Assembly: GCA_019648995.1 (NCBI GenBank)
Contig: BLXT01004061.1
Span: 3,579,483-3,599,600, forward strand
From: Plakobranchus ocellatus
Lineage: Eukaryota > Mollusca > Gastropoda > Plakobranchidae
DNA: 20,118 bases
Reading direction: 5' to 3'
Positions 1-9,382 of the stretch are shown here, one piece after another (within the stretch, counting starts at the first letter, position 1; each line of letters opens with the position of its first letter). The position numbers and the translations under genes were made by a program. Under the pieces are notes generated by a model. It made no database searches. It saw only the letters and a list, made by a program, of their open reading frames with translations, and was not told where the DNA came from.

Positions 1-33
<33 letters not shown>

Positions 34-234
34 CCTTTTTCTAGGGCAATAGCGTTGTTTCTCTCATTCAGTATCTCAGTTCTTTCTTTGTATATATTTC
101 TGTCTATCAATTGGTTGCTCTGTTTTGTTTCTTAACTGCCTTATCTCATAGTGTGTATCCCTCTCTCTTGATGTTCCATTGATGCTTTCTGAAGCCTCAT
201 CTCTCTATAAAAACCATCTACTTTTTCCCTGTAG
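1..234 (+). other. 3' end of an upstream KLHL intron
   Basis: No coding sequence. The stretch opens inside a (CT)n run (about 1-26), remains pyrimidine-rich, and ends in a tract ctttttccctgtag with the acceptor AG at 233-234. The next base starts the kelch exon in phase 1 (one base of the split codon lies upstream). Confidence 0.85.
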
Positions 235-397
235 GTGTTGGAGTACTAGAGGGTCCCATGTATGCCGTGGGTGGCCATGATGGCTGGTCCTACCTTAACA
301 CTGTAGAACGTTGGGACCCTCAGGCCAGACAATGGAGCTACGTGGCCCCAATGTCCACAGCTCGCAGCACTGTGGGTGTGGCCACGCTGCATGGAAA
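235..397 (+). CDS. klhl5: KLHL exon a (kelch blade)
   Basis: The exon follows a CAG-type acceptor and ends before the strong donor GTAAGT at 398-403. It encodes [20 protein letters not shown] and the rest of one blade to ...[10 protein letters not shown], leaving two bases of a Lys codon completed by the next exon. Best preserved of the four exons relative to vertebrate KLHL5 as I remember it. Confidence 0.94.
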
Positions 398-2604
398 GTA
401 AGTAAAAGACCAAAGCTCTTGGAGTTTGTCATTTTTTATACTATTGTAAAGTGAAAGGACATTAAACACCCATTGAGATTACTCATCACTTCCTTATCAC
501 TGATTTTCTATGGAATAGATTGTAATGAAATCAAATAGATGTGTTTTTATTTGTTTCTTAACTGAATTCGCTAAGCAAAAACAAGAACTGAAAGTAGCGT
601 ACATACAAGATGAGATAACGGATAAAAATATACCATTCAATTCATAACGTGCTTTTCAATTTGTACAACTGTTTTCCTTTCTTGGTTACTTTTTGTTCCA
701 AAAGAAAACTTATTAAAAAAAAAAAGACTGTGGCTAAATGAAAGTACAATCTTAATCATCTCTCTGCCAGACTGTATGCTGTTGGTGGCCGAGATGGCAG
801 CTCTTGCCTCAAGACTGTGGAATGTTTCGATCCACACACTAACAAGTGGACTCACTGCACAACCATGTCCAAGCGACGAGGTGGCGTAGGGGCAGCAAAT
901 TGTGGTGGTTACCTCTATGTTGTGGGAGGATATGAGGCACCAGCCACAAACCCACAGAACAGCCGTTTCGACTGTGCCGAGAGGTGAGTAGTGCCATCGA
1001 GTCCAGACTTGAAAGTATATAGCAAATATATTTATGAACAGGAAAGACCATTTCTTATGGGAAAGATGTTGTTTAATAATGCCATTTAGAAAAACAATTA
1101 TAAAGATTTTTTTTTTATTAAATGCTTTTATAACATCTTTAGTGCTTATATATTGTCACAAAATCAACATGTCGTATATGCATTTTAAAATCTGATTTAT
1201 GACTCTGGACTGATCGTCAGGCACCAAGAAACATCAATTTTACTCATTTGATCGGAAATATAGGATTTGAACTAGTGTCGCATTGAACATAATCTAAAAT
1301 GCTTAGTTTATTCACGTTATTATTTTGAAAGTCTTTTTTTTTTTTTTTGGTGACACTGGCGATATAATACTTTATGACAGAGCCCATCTTACCTACCATA
1401 TCACTCAAGCATCACGTATGTTTCTATCGGACCTATTTATTCAGATGTAACAATTATTAGTTTTGAGAAAAGTGCATTTATACTGCACTACATGTACGGG
1501 CATGAAGTATTGTTCTTTATTGTCTTATCAAAAAAAGTTAAAACATCTATGTCTTGGCACACACGTTATGAGTTTGTACTGTTTTAACCTTGAGGAATGC
1601 CACAATAAGTCAGTGGTTTAAATGTGTAAAATGGGAGTTTTTGGGTCTGGTCTCAAGGTATTGGACTCAGATTGGACAGTATCTGTAGCTTCTATGTGCA
1701 TCTCTGAAGGCAGTTTAGAGCATTATCAAGGAAAACATTATGATGTTTCAACTTAGGTAAGAGAGAAAAATGTATAGAGATCCTATAGTGACAAGGCTCA
1801 GAAGTGTGTATGCAGCCTGTAAAATTCCTGCTCCTCTGACCAGGTATGACCCTAAAACTGACCAGTGGACCATCATTGCACCCATGAGCTGCCCTCGAGA
1901 CTCTGTTGGATTATGCCCCTTGGGAGACAAGCTCTTCTCTGTTGGTGGTTACGACGGGCTTCAGTACCTTAATGATGTGGAATGTTACGATCCTGCTACC
2001 AATGAATGGAGTAAGGTGAGTGAGCACGGCAAGATAGCCGCTTTGTCAGACCTCACATTCGTTAGGTGAGAAGGAATCTGCTTTCACTAAGAGAGGAAAA
2101 GTAATGTTTTGCATTGATTTTGCATTTCCGAATATTTTATGAAGCTCTGTAGTGACTTTTCCCCATATGTGTGAAATAATTGGATAGTGTTTATTGCTTG
2201 CAGCATTATCAATGGTTAAGTCTTATGGAGATTTCGTAAAATCATATAAATCAATCAGATAAATCACTTATTGCATTGTTGATACAGGAAAATAAGTTTA
2301 ACATCTACAAAATAAAATGCTTTTTCTATTTGCTTTCTTTACTACTTAAAAGTTTCATTTTCTATTTTACTGAAGCATGCATCATTGTCATGATAGTAGT
2401 TTGTATAAAGCATTCTCTATCTCTCCAAGAAGAACTGTATTCTTTTTACTTTAACATTTCGTACTATGGAAGAATCTCACATATTTAAAGGAAACTCTGT
2501 ATGAAGGGCTTATTGCTTTTTTTTACTCCTATGTTGTGTGACAGGTGTCGCCACTGTGTACAGGCCGAGCAGGGGCGTGTGTCGTCCATATGCCGAACAG
2601 CTGA
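235..2604 (+). CDS. klhl5: Kelch-like protein, KLHL1/4/5 group, C-terminal part (4 exons, join 235-397, 771-983, 1844-2015, 2545-2604)
   Basis: The four exons join into one frame coding for ~201 residues and a TGA stop; the 5' exons (BTB and BACK domains, first kelch blades) lie outside the window. Seen: successive kelch motifs with the double-glycine core ([35 protein letters not shown]), each followed by the spaced Tyr/Phe-Asp-Pro...Trp of the blade ([34 protein letters not shown]), and the terminal GRAGACVV that closes the propeller. Spacing and wording match vertebrate KLHL5, then KLHL4 and KLHL1, from memory. All three introns are GT-AG (373, 860 and 529 bp) and phases agree. Known of the family: BTB-Kelch proteins are substrate adaptors of Cullin-3 ubiquitin ligases, and several bind actin; the propeller is the substrate-binding part. 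The substrate here is unknown. Whether invertebrates have one gene for all three vertebrate paralogues is recalled, so the symbol is the best match only. Confidence 0.93.
398..770 (+). other. KLHL intron, 373 bp
   Basis: GTAAGT donor and a tctctgccag acceptor. AT-rich with a poly-A run near 714-724. No coding or RNA feature seen. Confidence 0.85.
771..983 (+). CDS. klhl5: KLHL exon b (kelch blade and start of the next)
   Basis: Starts after tctctgccag and ends before GTGAGT at 984-989. It encodes [20 protein letters not shown], a Lys-Arg-Arg-Gly-Gly-Val-Gly segment, a second core [10 protein letters not shown], and ends ...FDCAER with a split Arg codon. The extended loop after YEAPA (ATNPQNSRF) corresponds to the long loop at the same blade in the vertebrate KLHL1/4/5 group, which supports assignment to this group rather than another KLHL. 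Confidence 0.94.
984..1843 (+). other. KLHL intron, 860 bp
   Basis: Donor GTGAGT, acceptor ctctgaccag. Contains T runs (about 1109-1118 and 1334-1348). Short open frames near 1770 run into the exon without kelch similarity before 1844, so I treat them as intron. Nothing else recognised. Confidence 0.82.
1844..2015 (+). CDS. klhl5: KLHL exon c (kelch blade)
   Basis: Begins after cctctgaccag, completing the split Arg codon, then [46 protein letters not shown] and [10 protein letters not shown]. It ends in phase 0 before the donor GTGAGT at 2016. Reading through that donor would give about 17 unrelated residues (to the TGA at 2067-2069) and lose the last strand, so the splice is preferred. Confidence 0.93.
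2016..2544 (+). other. KLHL last intron, 529 bp
   Basis: Donor GTGAGT at 2016, acceptor tgtgtgacag ending at 2544. AT-rich, with an unremarkable short open frame at 2276-2488. Confidence 0.85.
2545..2604 (+). CDS. klhl5: KLHL terminal coding exon
   Basis: Only 19 codons and a stop: [19 protein letters not shown] then TGA at 2602-2604. GRAGACVV is the hallmark of the last strand of the KLHL1/4/5 propeller. The tail after it differs from the vertebrate ending I recall (TVKL or VIKQP), which is usual at this poorly conserved terminus. This short exon is found by family knowledge plus the in-phase acceptor. Confidence 0.93.
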   Translation: MSPLCTGRAGACVVHMPNS

Positions 2605-2756
2605 CTAGTCCGATCCTCCTGCTCTTGCCACTACAGCAGCAATGTTGGTAACAACGGAGCCATGCATGGTTCCAACATGTCTGCATGCAAAGCCCAAGCA
2701 CTGGCTGTGCTGAACAGATGGACTGACCGAAGACCAGGTTCACCATTACCTCCTTC

Positions 2757-2797
2757 ATTGTCATCATCATCTCTATACTCATCATCATCATCGTCAT
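2757..2797 (+). repeat. (CAT)n-like short repeat in the proximal 3' UTR
   Basis: Interrupted tcatcatcatc and tcatcatcatcatcgtcat runs. The frame through it (2662-2898) gives a Ser-rich peptide with no domain, which I do not regard as a gene. Confidence 0.6.
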
Positions 2798-4333
2798 TGC
2801 CTCCAGGGGTCTGTCAGTCTCGTGCAAGAGATGCATGCAAAGCTGCTTCTAGTAGTAAGGGAGGGGGAGGGAGTCGTGTAAGGAAAGTGTTTAAATAACA
2901 CAATGTTGTCTATCTAGCATTTGATTTTTGCACTAAAATTCAAAGAAATAGGTTGCCTGGGTAAATGCCAATATGTAGTGTGACATAATTGATCAAATAG
3001 CCTACTGTTAGGTGTTAAAAATAGCATTGAATATCATGTAAATGTGCCAAAGCAAGAGGTTCATTGTAAGCAAGCATAATTTTTGTTTTTAACAATGTTT
3101 GCAGAGTTTTGGGAACTCAAACAAAAAATATATAACCAGTGGATCAAATGAAAAGTTTTGGAGGGGAAACAATAGTAATAAAAAAGACCTCTCAAGTATG
3201 TTGTGGAAAAATACTTTTTTTTTAATAAGGCCTTGTATTAGGAATGTATGGTGTTGTTTGTGTTAATTAAAATAATATTTTTATTTTTCAGATCGTTGTT
3301 TTAAGCAGCTAGCTGGAAAGCAATATACTCATGTTCTTGTGCAGAAAGTTCTGACTAAACTTTCAAATTCTTTTACAGTTATTTTGCAACAGTTCTTTTT
3401 TTTTTTCATATTGAGTTTGTGTACAAAGTGCAATCCACTCAGCACTTACTTTTGAATTTTGTGCAGAGGGATGTTGACTTTGTCACCGCTGGGTTTGTAA
3501 CAATATATCTTTTGTGTCTGTTCCTAGATCATATCAGTTGTATGAAGTATTTCTAGTTTCTCTCAGTTTGATACCATTTGTAGAAAATGGACGTAAGTGA
3601 TTCACAAATGTTTGCATTTAGAATGTAGGCCTATATTTCATGCCTTCATTAACCACAAACCTTTGGTCAGCACTGCTGTACATTTTTTCAATATTCTCTA
3701 TTCATTGATTTAACTTTTTTTGTATCTTTTTATGTATCCTTCATGAGAAAATGTTGTGTGAGATATTTAGGTGCTGTTAGATATAATTTAGTTTTCTGTG
3801 GTGCATACAATCACATTCAGATATCTGAGCACCTTTGGGCTCCATGGAGCTTTCACAACATGAAACTTGATTTCAAATATCTGGCCCACATTGTGCAGAA
3901 GGATAGATCTCTCATTCAGTGTCATTCCAAATAGAATGGGGTTTCTAGAGGATCTTACACCTGCTATAGGAAGCATCTAAAGATTTCAGATTGTTCAGAG
4001 GTTTTGCTAACATGCTTTAATAGTTTCTGTTTGGTAGAGAGTTAAAAAGCTTGCAGCCAAGCCTTTTTTTTTGCTATGTTTATTTTTTATGTTAATGAAA
4101 TGATGATGATGATGAGGGTTTGCATGTTTGAAAGTTACTGAAATCTCTGGAATTTCTTTGGTATTGAAAAGGGAAATTGAGACAAAAGCGAAGTACTGGT
4201 TAATTTTTCATGTTAAGAATACCAGTAAAATTTCTTTTTTTGCAAATACCAAATGAACTGCATTCCTTTTAGTAAAGAAAACCGTAAATCTGAAGTGCAG
4301 TGTAAGTGAAAAGTAAGACTGAATGAATCTTTC

Positions 4334-4339
4334 AATAAA
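4334..4339 (+). terminator. Candidate proximal poly(A) signal AATAAA
   Basis: Hexamer in ttcaataaaaaaac, followed about 35-40 bases later by a weak GT-rich stretch (gtgatgttgtt). Usable but weaker than the distal site. Confidence 0.3.
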
Positions 4340-4515
4340 AAAACACAAAACAAAAAAGACAGTTATAGTCAGGGTGATGTTGTTAAAAAAGGGTCACGCT
4401 TTCTCACCTTGCTTCATATGCTTAATATTGTGTACACTTGCCATTTAATTAAATTGAGATGTGAAAGTAAACATCGAAATCTGTGTCACCTTTATTTGTA
4501 TGCACGTTATAGGTC

Positions 4516-4518
<3 letters not shown>

Positions 4519-4566
<48 letters not shown>
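4519..4566 (+). repeat. (CT)n microsatellite
   Basis: About 24 uninterrupted CT units, followed by a poly-T run. Length is likely polymorphic or uncertain in assembly. Confidence 0.95.
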
Positions 4567-4570
<4 letters not shown>

Positions 4571-4990
4571 TTTTTTTTACCTGTTTTTGCTATTTCCTCC
4601 TTCGTACAATATCGTGTTCCATGCTCACAGAGTAGCATGTTTTTATGCCTAAGTCATATCTGCACATACACCATTATTACTATGTGATGCAGTTATTGAA
4701 CAAAAAAAAAAAAGCAGGTAAAATTCATCACTGTAAAAGCAGAATATCATTAATCACTGTATTATACTGATAAATTCATATATAAATACTTAAAGATTAT
4801 GAAAAAAAGTCATCATTATTTTTAACAACGTGCCTTCATATTATAGCTTCCCTTAGATGCATATACCATTGCAAATAGACCATTGATTATGATGAAATTC
4901 ATTGAAGCAATTGCCAAACCATATATTTGTAAGCTTTTTTGCTTTACAGACATTTTGATTTTAAACACAGGGTTTTTGTTTGTTTTTTTT

Positions 4991-4991
4991 N
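4991..4991. other. Ambiguous base (n) in a poly-T tract
   Basis: A single n splits an 18-20 base T run, showing an uncertain call in a homopolymer. Homopolymer lengths elsewhere deserve caution. Confidence 0.98.
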
Positions 4992-5019
4992 TTTTTTTTT
5001 GTTATAAGCTTATGTTTCA

Positions 5020-5027
5020 TGTAAATA
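5020..5027 (+). promoter_or_regulatory. Pumilio-type motif TGTAAATA
   Basis: Exact match to the UGUANAUA consensus bound by Pumilio/PUF proteins, on the sense strand of the proposed 3' UTR. Confidence 0.4.
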
Positions 5028-5195
5028 CATTGATTTGTTTTTGTGTGTGTTTTTTTAAGATCACCTCTTACAATGTAAAATCTTATATTAGGGGCCAATA
5101 TTTTGCTTTATTTTGGAAATATTGTTATTTCTAATAATCATCATGCACAATTATCTTTTTCTATCTTTTGAAATTCTGTCCTAATGATGGAGAGA

Positions 5196-5201
5196 AATAA
5201 A
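5196..5201 (+). terminator. Candidate internal poly(A) signal AATAAA
   Basis: Hexamer in gagaaataaatattt, with no strong GT-rich element directly downstream. Confidence 0.2.
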
Positions 5202-5496
5202 TATTTAGGACTAATTCATGTCTGGTACCTGGATCATATTGATGCCACAAGGAGAAATAAGGGGGGAAAAGTCCTGCATTGCTTCCGACATTATATATGT
5301 GATTTATATTTTTCTGTCTACAGCAGTTCCAGGTGGCATTGTTCTACCATCATGCTTTTTTTTTCTCTTCTTTTTAACCTTCTGTAGAAGTGAGAAAAGC
5401 ATACAAATGCCACACTCTCGAAAATGGACTATAAGTTAAAAATCCTTGAAGCTGCTCTGATGATTAAACTAAAGAAAATTAAGAAACTTAAATGAA

Positions 5497-5588
5497 AGCA
5501 GTAAAAGAATGCAACCACCAACTGAAAACTTATCCTAACTTGAGAGATGCAAAGTATATCATTTTTCACTAAAGACTTAGTGAGAAGA
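5497..5588 (+). repeat. Diverged dispersed repeat, related to 16805-16900
   Basis: agtaaaagaatgcaaccacc continues aactgaaaacttat, and the same text with a few changes occurs at 16805. Further on, gtatatcattttt...ctaaagacttagtgag aligns with gtatacgtaacaacgtttcg...aggctttatcaag in the other copy. No coding capacity. It looks like an old interspersed repeat or MITE fragment embedded in the 3' UTR. Confidence 0.6.
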
Positions 5589-5752
5589 AGTAAAGCCTTG
5601 GTGTAAAACATTTTTTCATAATCTCTGTATTATTTCAAATTTCTCTAAATAGGTTTTAAGATGTTGGTCTTTTTTTTATGATATTACTTTTAACTTTCTG
5701 AAATTACTTTGCAACGTTTCTTCTTGATCAATCCTTACTGTGTACAGTTGTT

Positions 5753-5760
5753 TGTAAATA
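5753..5760 (+). promoter_or_regulatory. Pumilio-type motif TGTAAATA
   Basis: Second exact UGUANAUA match, in tgtttgtaaatattac. Confidence 0.4.
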
Positions 5761-6325
5761 TTACTTTGTCCTTTTGATGATTAATGGTTTTTCTTTTTTA
5801 CCTATTTCTTTTCGGTTTGTTTGTTTTTTGGGGGGTGTTTTTTGTTTTTGTTATCAATGATCTTTTTTTAAATGTTTATATATTGTGCAGTTGATAAATA
5901 GATATACCATTTTATTTTAAATTGTAAAAGATAAGTCCATTTTGCTAAAGAGATAAAAGAATCCTTATTCCAGGCCCAGTCTGTATACATCAGTTAAGCT
6001 TTTGTGGGGTTTCAATACGAATCATGTCATGTGCGAATCAACCCAGGGACATGTTTTTATATTGGATGCGAAAATCGATAGACCACAAAGCAACCCATGT
6101 GGTGTTTGCTCAGGGTTAAAAGTATAAAATAGTCAATTCTCATTCAAATATAAGCTATAGGTTTGTTGCATACTGAGTCCGACCTCTATATATAGCAATA
6201 TTATCAATAATGTCTGCATTGCTACCATGCTCATAGAGGTAGCATCATTGTAACTGTAATCAGCGATATCATCTTGTACATCTCGAGCAACAAGCCAATT
6301 GAATCTAGTAGGTTCATCACATGAG

Positions 6326-6347
6326 TTTTTTTTTTTTTTTTTTTTTT
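6326..6347 (+). repeat. Poly-T tract of 22
   Basis: Longest homopolymer in the window; in the transcript it would be a U-rich tract. Confidence 0.9.
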
Positions 6348-6375
6348 AATTTTTCCTTATTGTATTGCCAGCTTA

Positions 6376-6383
6376 TGTAGATA
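6376..6383 (+). promoter_or_regulatory. Pumilio-type motif TGTAGATA
   Basis: Third match to UGUANAUA in the proposed 3' UTR. Confidence 0.35.
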
Positions 6384-6467
6384 GATCAAGCAGAATTTTG
6401 AGATGGATATATTGGAACAATAGTTTGTTTTTTTCTGTTATCTTGAACTTTGATTTGCTGGTTAGAT

Positions 6468-6577
6468 TTGTTTCAAACTTAATAAATTCGTAGTAAACTC
6501 AAGCAATGTATAAACTGATGTGCAGGTTGTTTCAAACTTCAAAATTAATTTCTAGTAAACATGAGCAATGCATTAAC
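6468..6577 (+). repeat. Imperfect tandem duplication, ~59-bp period
   Basis: ttgtttcaaactt starts both copies (6468 and 6527). Each continues through a/tagtaaac..., then a/gagcaatg, and ends ..taaac or ..ttaac. Seen directly; diverged, so not recent. Confidence 0.7.
6481..6486 (+). terminator. Candidate internal poly(A) signal AATAAA
   Basis: Hexamer in aacttaataaattc, inside the first copy of the 59-bp tandem repeat; the second copy has lost it. No strong GT-rich element follows. Confidence 0.2.
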
Positions 6578-8110
6578 AGCTCATTTCAATTGTCACTCTT
6601 GCCTTCTTGCCTAGTCTCCATTGTCTTTTGTCATGTGCTCATTAACAATTAATATAGATAATAATGGTATGCATTGTATTTTTCATAATTGTTATTACTA
6701 TATCCAATCTTCACTAAAAGATGCCAATGCTTACAATGATTTTGTGCAAAGGGTTTGAGAGAAACAACTTGTTTCAAGTATCTGTTTTCTTTTTTTTTTT
6801 TTAATGAGGAAGTGCTGACTGTTGAACAGTTCTATAAAATTGGAATGAGAGGTTCTTTTTCCTCATATCGCAGCTCTTTGAATCTGTACAAAGCTATCTC
6901 TTTGCTCACAATTTGTCCTCTATAGAGTCGGGTGCCTTATGTCTATGTCTAGCCGAAGACCCTTTAAAAAAAGTATATGAAGAGATCAAAGTAAAGCTTC
7001 ACTCAGTCATTTGTAGCATGTGTGTGGTTTGGAGGCTTTTTTGTCACATTAGCTTGTTTTTTTCAATGATTAAAGGTTTGGATCCACATGTAAAACTAAA
7101 TGTTTTGTTATAGCCTTGATAAGTTTGATGTTGTTTGTAACACATTTCGACGAAAGAGAATTTTTAGCTGATTTTTATTCCTTCTTTCACATGCTTTTTT
7201 TATTTTTTTTGGTCCAAGAGGTTTAACCATTAATATCTTTGCATGAAATTACGATATGGCCATTCAATTTTCACCATTGCAAAGCTTATTAAATGTGGTT
7301 TCTCACTATATGAAGGATTTTTTTTTTTTTTAAGTAAAATGAGTCCCTTAGCATTCAGCATTCTGAAATGGCTTTCTACTGCTTTTGTCATGGCTTGTAC
7401 TTTCACCATGTCTTAGAGACCTGGCCACCCACTTAGTGTTGGGTGGATGCAATGACGAAGAATTCCGTTTAAAGATTAATAGTTCAAAATGCTCAAAATG
7501 ATTTGTCTGACTCATTTGTACAGTCTCTAGACTGAACTCTCCCTATGTAAACAAGTATTGTATTTGTTTAATATTCGTGGATGTTTTTTTTTTTTTTTAA
7601 GGTCTGCCAGTCTAGGTGTTCCTTCCTTTTAAATTCATGGGCTTTGTAAGTTGAGCATATTCTGTTTGTAACGAGCTGTTGATGTTGAAGTTATGATAGT
7701 GATAGCATTGCTTTCTAGATGGTGAAATTGAATGGGCATTGCACAGGCAGTTTAAAGTCAGTTCCATTTATGGTAATTGACATTTGTGCAGGTCAAATCA
7801 GTTTTATTGAGTTTCAAGAATGAACATTTAAAGACACTAATCATTTCCAATGCAGCCTCTGATAATTATTCCCACCTTTCACAAGAGGCCTGCCTGGTCA
7901 AGGTAGAAGCCAAAAGCATTCACTCTCTTGATTATATGTACCAAGTTTTAGAAAATGGTTTCTCAGTCACATGCAAAGAGATAGAAAGTGATTTGAAATG
8001 AATTTTTGAATGCATTTACGTTATGAAGGAATTTGACCTGACATTATGGTTTATGTGTACAGGATTTTCTGACATACAAAAGTGTCCAGCAATATCTTCT
8101 ATTTTTCATA

Positions 8111-8116
8111 AATAAA
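8111..8116 (+). terminator. Probable main poly(A) signal of the KLHL transcript
   Basis: AATAAA, then a plausible CA cleavage site near 8128-8129, then a long GT-rich stretch from about 8136 (gtgattgttgtctgtgtatt and beyond). This is the most complete hexamer plus cleavage plus GT arrangement downstream of the KLHL stop. The plus-strand T bias fades after it. Confidence 0.6.
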
Positions 8117-8130
8117 ATGGGATTTTACAA

Positions 8131-8644
8131 AAAGAGTGATTGTTGTCTGTGTATTGATCTTGTGTTTTGTTTGGTTGTTTTTGTTTTTTTTGTGTGTGTG
8201 GTTTTGTTGTCATTTATTTGAAAGATGGAAATATGTCAGATCTTTAGGATGAAGAAAGTTGAAAGATCGAGCAAAAAATAAAAGATAAATAGATAAAGAA
8301 AGAGAGAGAGAATGGAGGGTGGGGATTCTATTAAGCACTTGTTTTAGTCACCAAAATAACATCATACTAGATGCATTTTTTTATACACTCGCAGAAATGC
8401 CTGACGGTTAAAAGATGTCAAAGAAAATAGCATTGCCATACATTCTTAGTCTCTACATCATTCCATACACTTGTTTAACCTTTTTTCTCTCTATGAGACC
8501 TGCTTCAAACAGTCACAACTCTGCTTTTACTGTGAACTTTTTGAAGCTACAACTTGCAAGACATTACTTTTTTTCTTCTTAAAATGACAGCCCTGATAAT
8601 TATTCTTCTATGTAATGAAAAAAATAAGACAAGAAACATAAGGT
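8131..8644. other. Intergenic, no gene seen
   Basis: GT-rich start, then an A/G-rich segment (about 8265-8322 with a short GA run). Nothing coding. Confidence 0.6.
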
Positions 8645-9076
8645 ATGGGTTTTCTGGAAGTTGTGGTGAGTGAGCAATTCCAGAATTTTTATTTTGGTTT
8701 TAAAAATTTATGAAAAAAAAAGCAAAGAAAAATTGACACCATTGCCCTTATTTCATCATGACGGACATTTACGGAAGAGAAGGTTCAAAAAATCAAAAGA
8801 TTAAACATTAAATGGTCAGCTTCTAAGATCAATATTCTGAAGTCACAAAAAAAAGATTTGATTTCATTCTGTGTTTTTATAAAAGATTTTTACCTTACAC
8901 ATGGGTTTTCTGCAAGTTGTAAGTGAGCAATTCCAAAACTTTTATTTTCTTTTTAAAAATGTAAATAAAAAAACGTGAAGAAAAATCGACGCCATTGCCC
9001 TTATCCTCATCAAGACAGACAGTTTTGGAAAGAGAAGGTTCTAATGATTGAACTTAAGGTGGTCAGCTTCTTAGAT
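8645..9076. repeat. Direct duplication, two diverged copies ~250 bp apart
   Basis: Copy 1 (about 8645-8828) and copy 2 (8901-9076) share atgggttttctg, agttgt, gtgagcaattcca, ttttattt, a purine-rich run ending gaaaaattga or gaaaaatcga, cgccattgcccttat or caccattgcccttat, gagaaggttc, and ggtcagcttct. Offset is 256 at the start and ~249 at the end; similarity may run weakly to about 8872 and 9098. It has no coding capacity and no obvious inverted ends. Confidence 0.85.
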
Positions 9077-9227
9077 TAAAAAATTTAATTTCATGTCCTT
9101 GCAAATAAGGGAAAATACTCTTGCTGCCTCTCAGTTCGCACAGGTTATATTGGCTTGCCTCCCTAATGGGCATATTTTTTTCGCTCTGATACTTTCTCTG
9201 GCTCCTTCTGTTGCCCTTGCTTTGTGT

Positions 9228-9382
9228 GTGCATATAGCCCGCCCACTACAGGGTGATCTCAGGCTTTCAGGCCCACATCAGACTAGTGCGTCGGTGGCGG
9301 AAGTGAACTCGAACCCCGGACTCAAAGTTCTCTGCAGATCTCAGGACAGATTAATTTGCCATTGTGCCGCTAACGCTGCCAT
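9228..9382 (-). mobile_element. tRNA-derived SINE, copy A
   Basis: On the minus strand: a tRNA-like head with an A-box-like CGGCACAATGG (complement of 9359-9369) and a B box GGTTCGAGTTC (complement of 9305-9315; Pol III consensus GGTTCRANYCC), then a body ending with the family signature, seen on the plus strand as tatagcccgcccactacagg and gtgatctcaggcttt. Best preserved of the six copies. The frame across it (9093-9389) is accidental. tRNA-headed SINEs move with the machinery of a LINE, not identified here. Confidence 0.75.

Larger units (their letters stand above)
2605..8130 (+). other. klhl5: Probable long 3' UTR of the KLHL gene (~5.5 kb)
   Basis: Between the stop and the AATAAA at 8111-8116 I see no recognisable exon, TIR element or reverse-strand gene. 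The plus strand is rich in T runs (for example 3394-3406, a 22-T run at 6326-6347, 7318-7332, 7585-7599) while long A runs are rare. Inside are a Ser-codon CATCAT stretch near 2757-2797, three TGTANATA motifs, a CT microsatellite, a ~59-bp tandem duplication and one repeat fragment. Earlier AATAAA hexamers at 4334, 5196 and 6481 could give shorter forms. Inference: one continuous 3' UTR; alternatively the transcript ends earlier and the rest is intergenic. Confidence 0.55.

Noticed and set aside
1770..2069. Single-exon reading of the kelch block with an upstream ATG and downstream stop
   Set aside because: Kelch similarity starts at 1844 and stops at 2015, exactly at an acceptor and donor in matching phase; the flanks are intron.
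2662..2898. 78-codon Ser-rich open frame just after the KLHL stop
   Set aside because: Composition comes from a CAT repeat; there is no domain, no good start context, and it sits in the 3' UTR.
4409..4687. Frames across the CT tract at 4519-4566
   Set aside because: Translated microsatellite within the 3' UTR.
6040..6116. Possible second piggyBac-type end (aaccc...cagggttaa)
   Set aside because: gggttaa alone is not enough; no palindromes or terminal repeat resembling the real end at 16653.
7852..8608. Shared words ctgataattattc at about 7857 and 8592
   Set aside because: Thirteen bases with little flanking similarity; chance in AT-rich sequence cannot be excluded.
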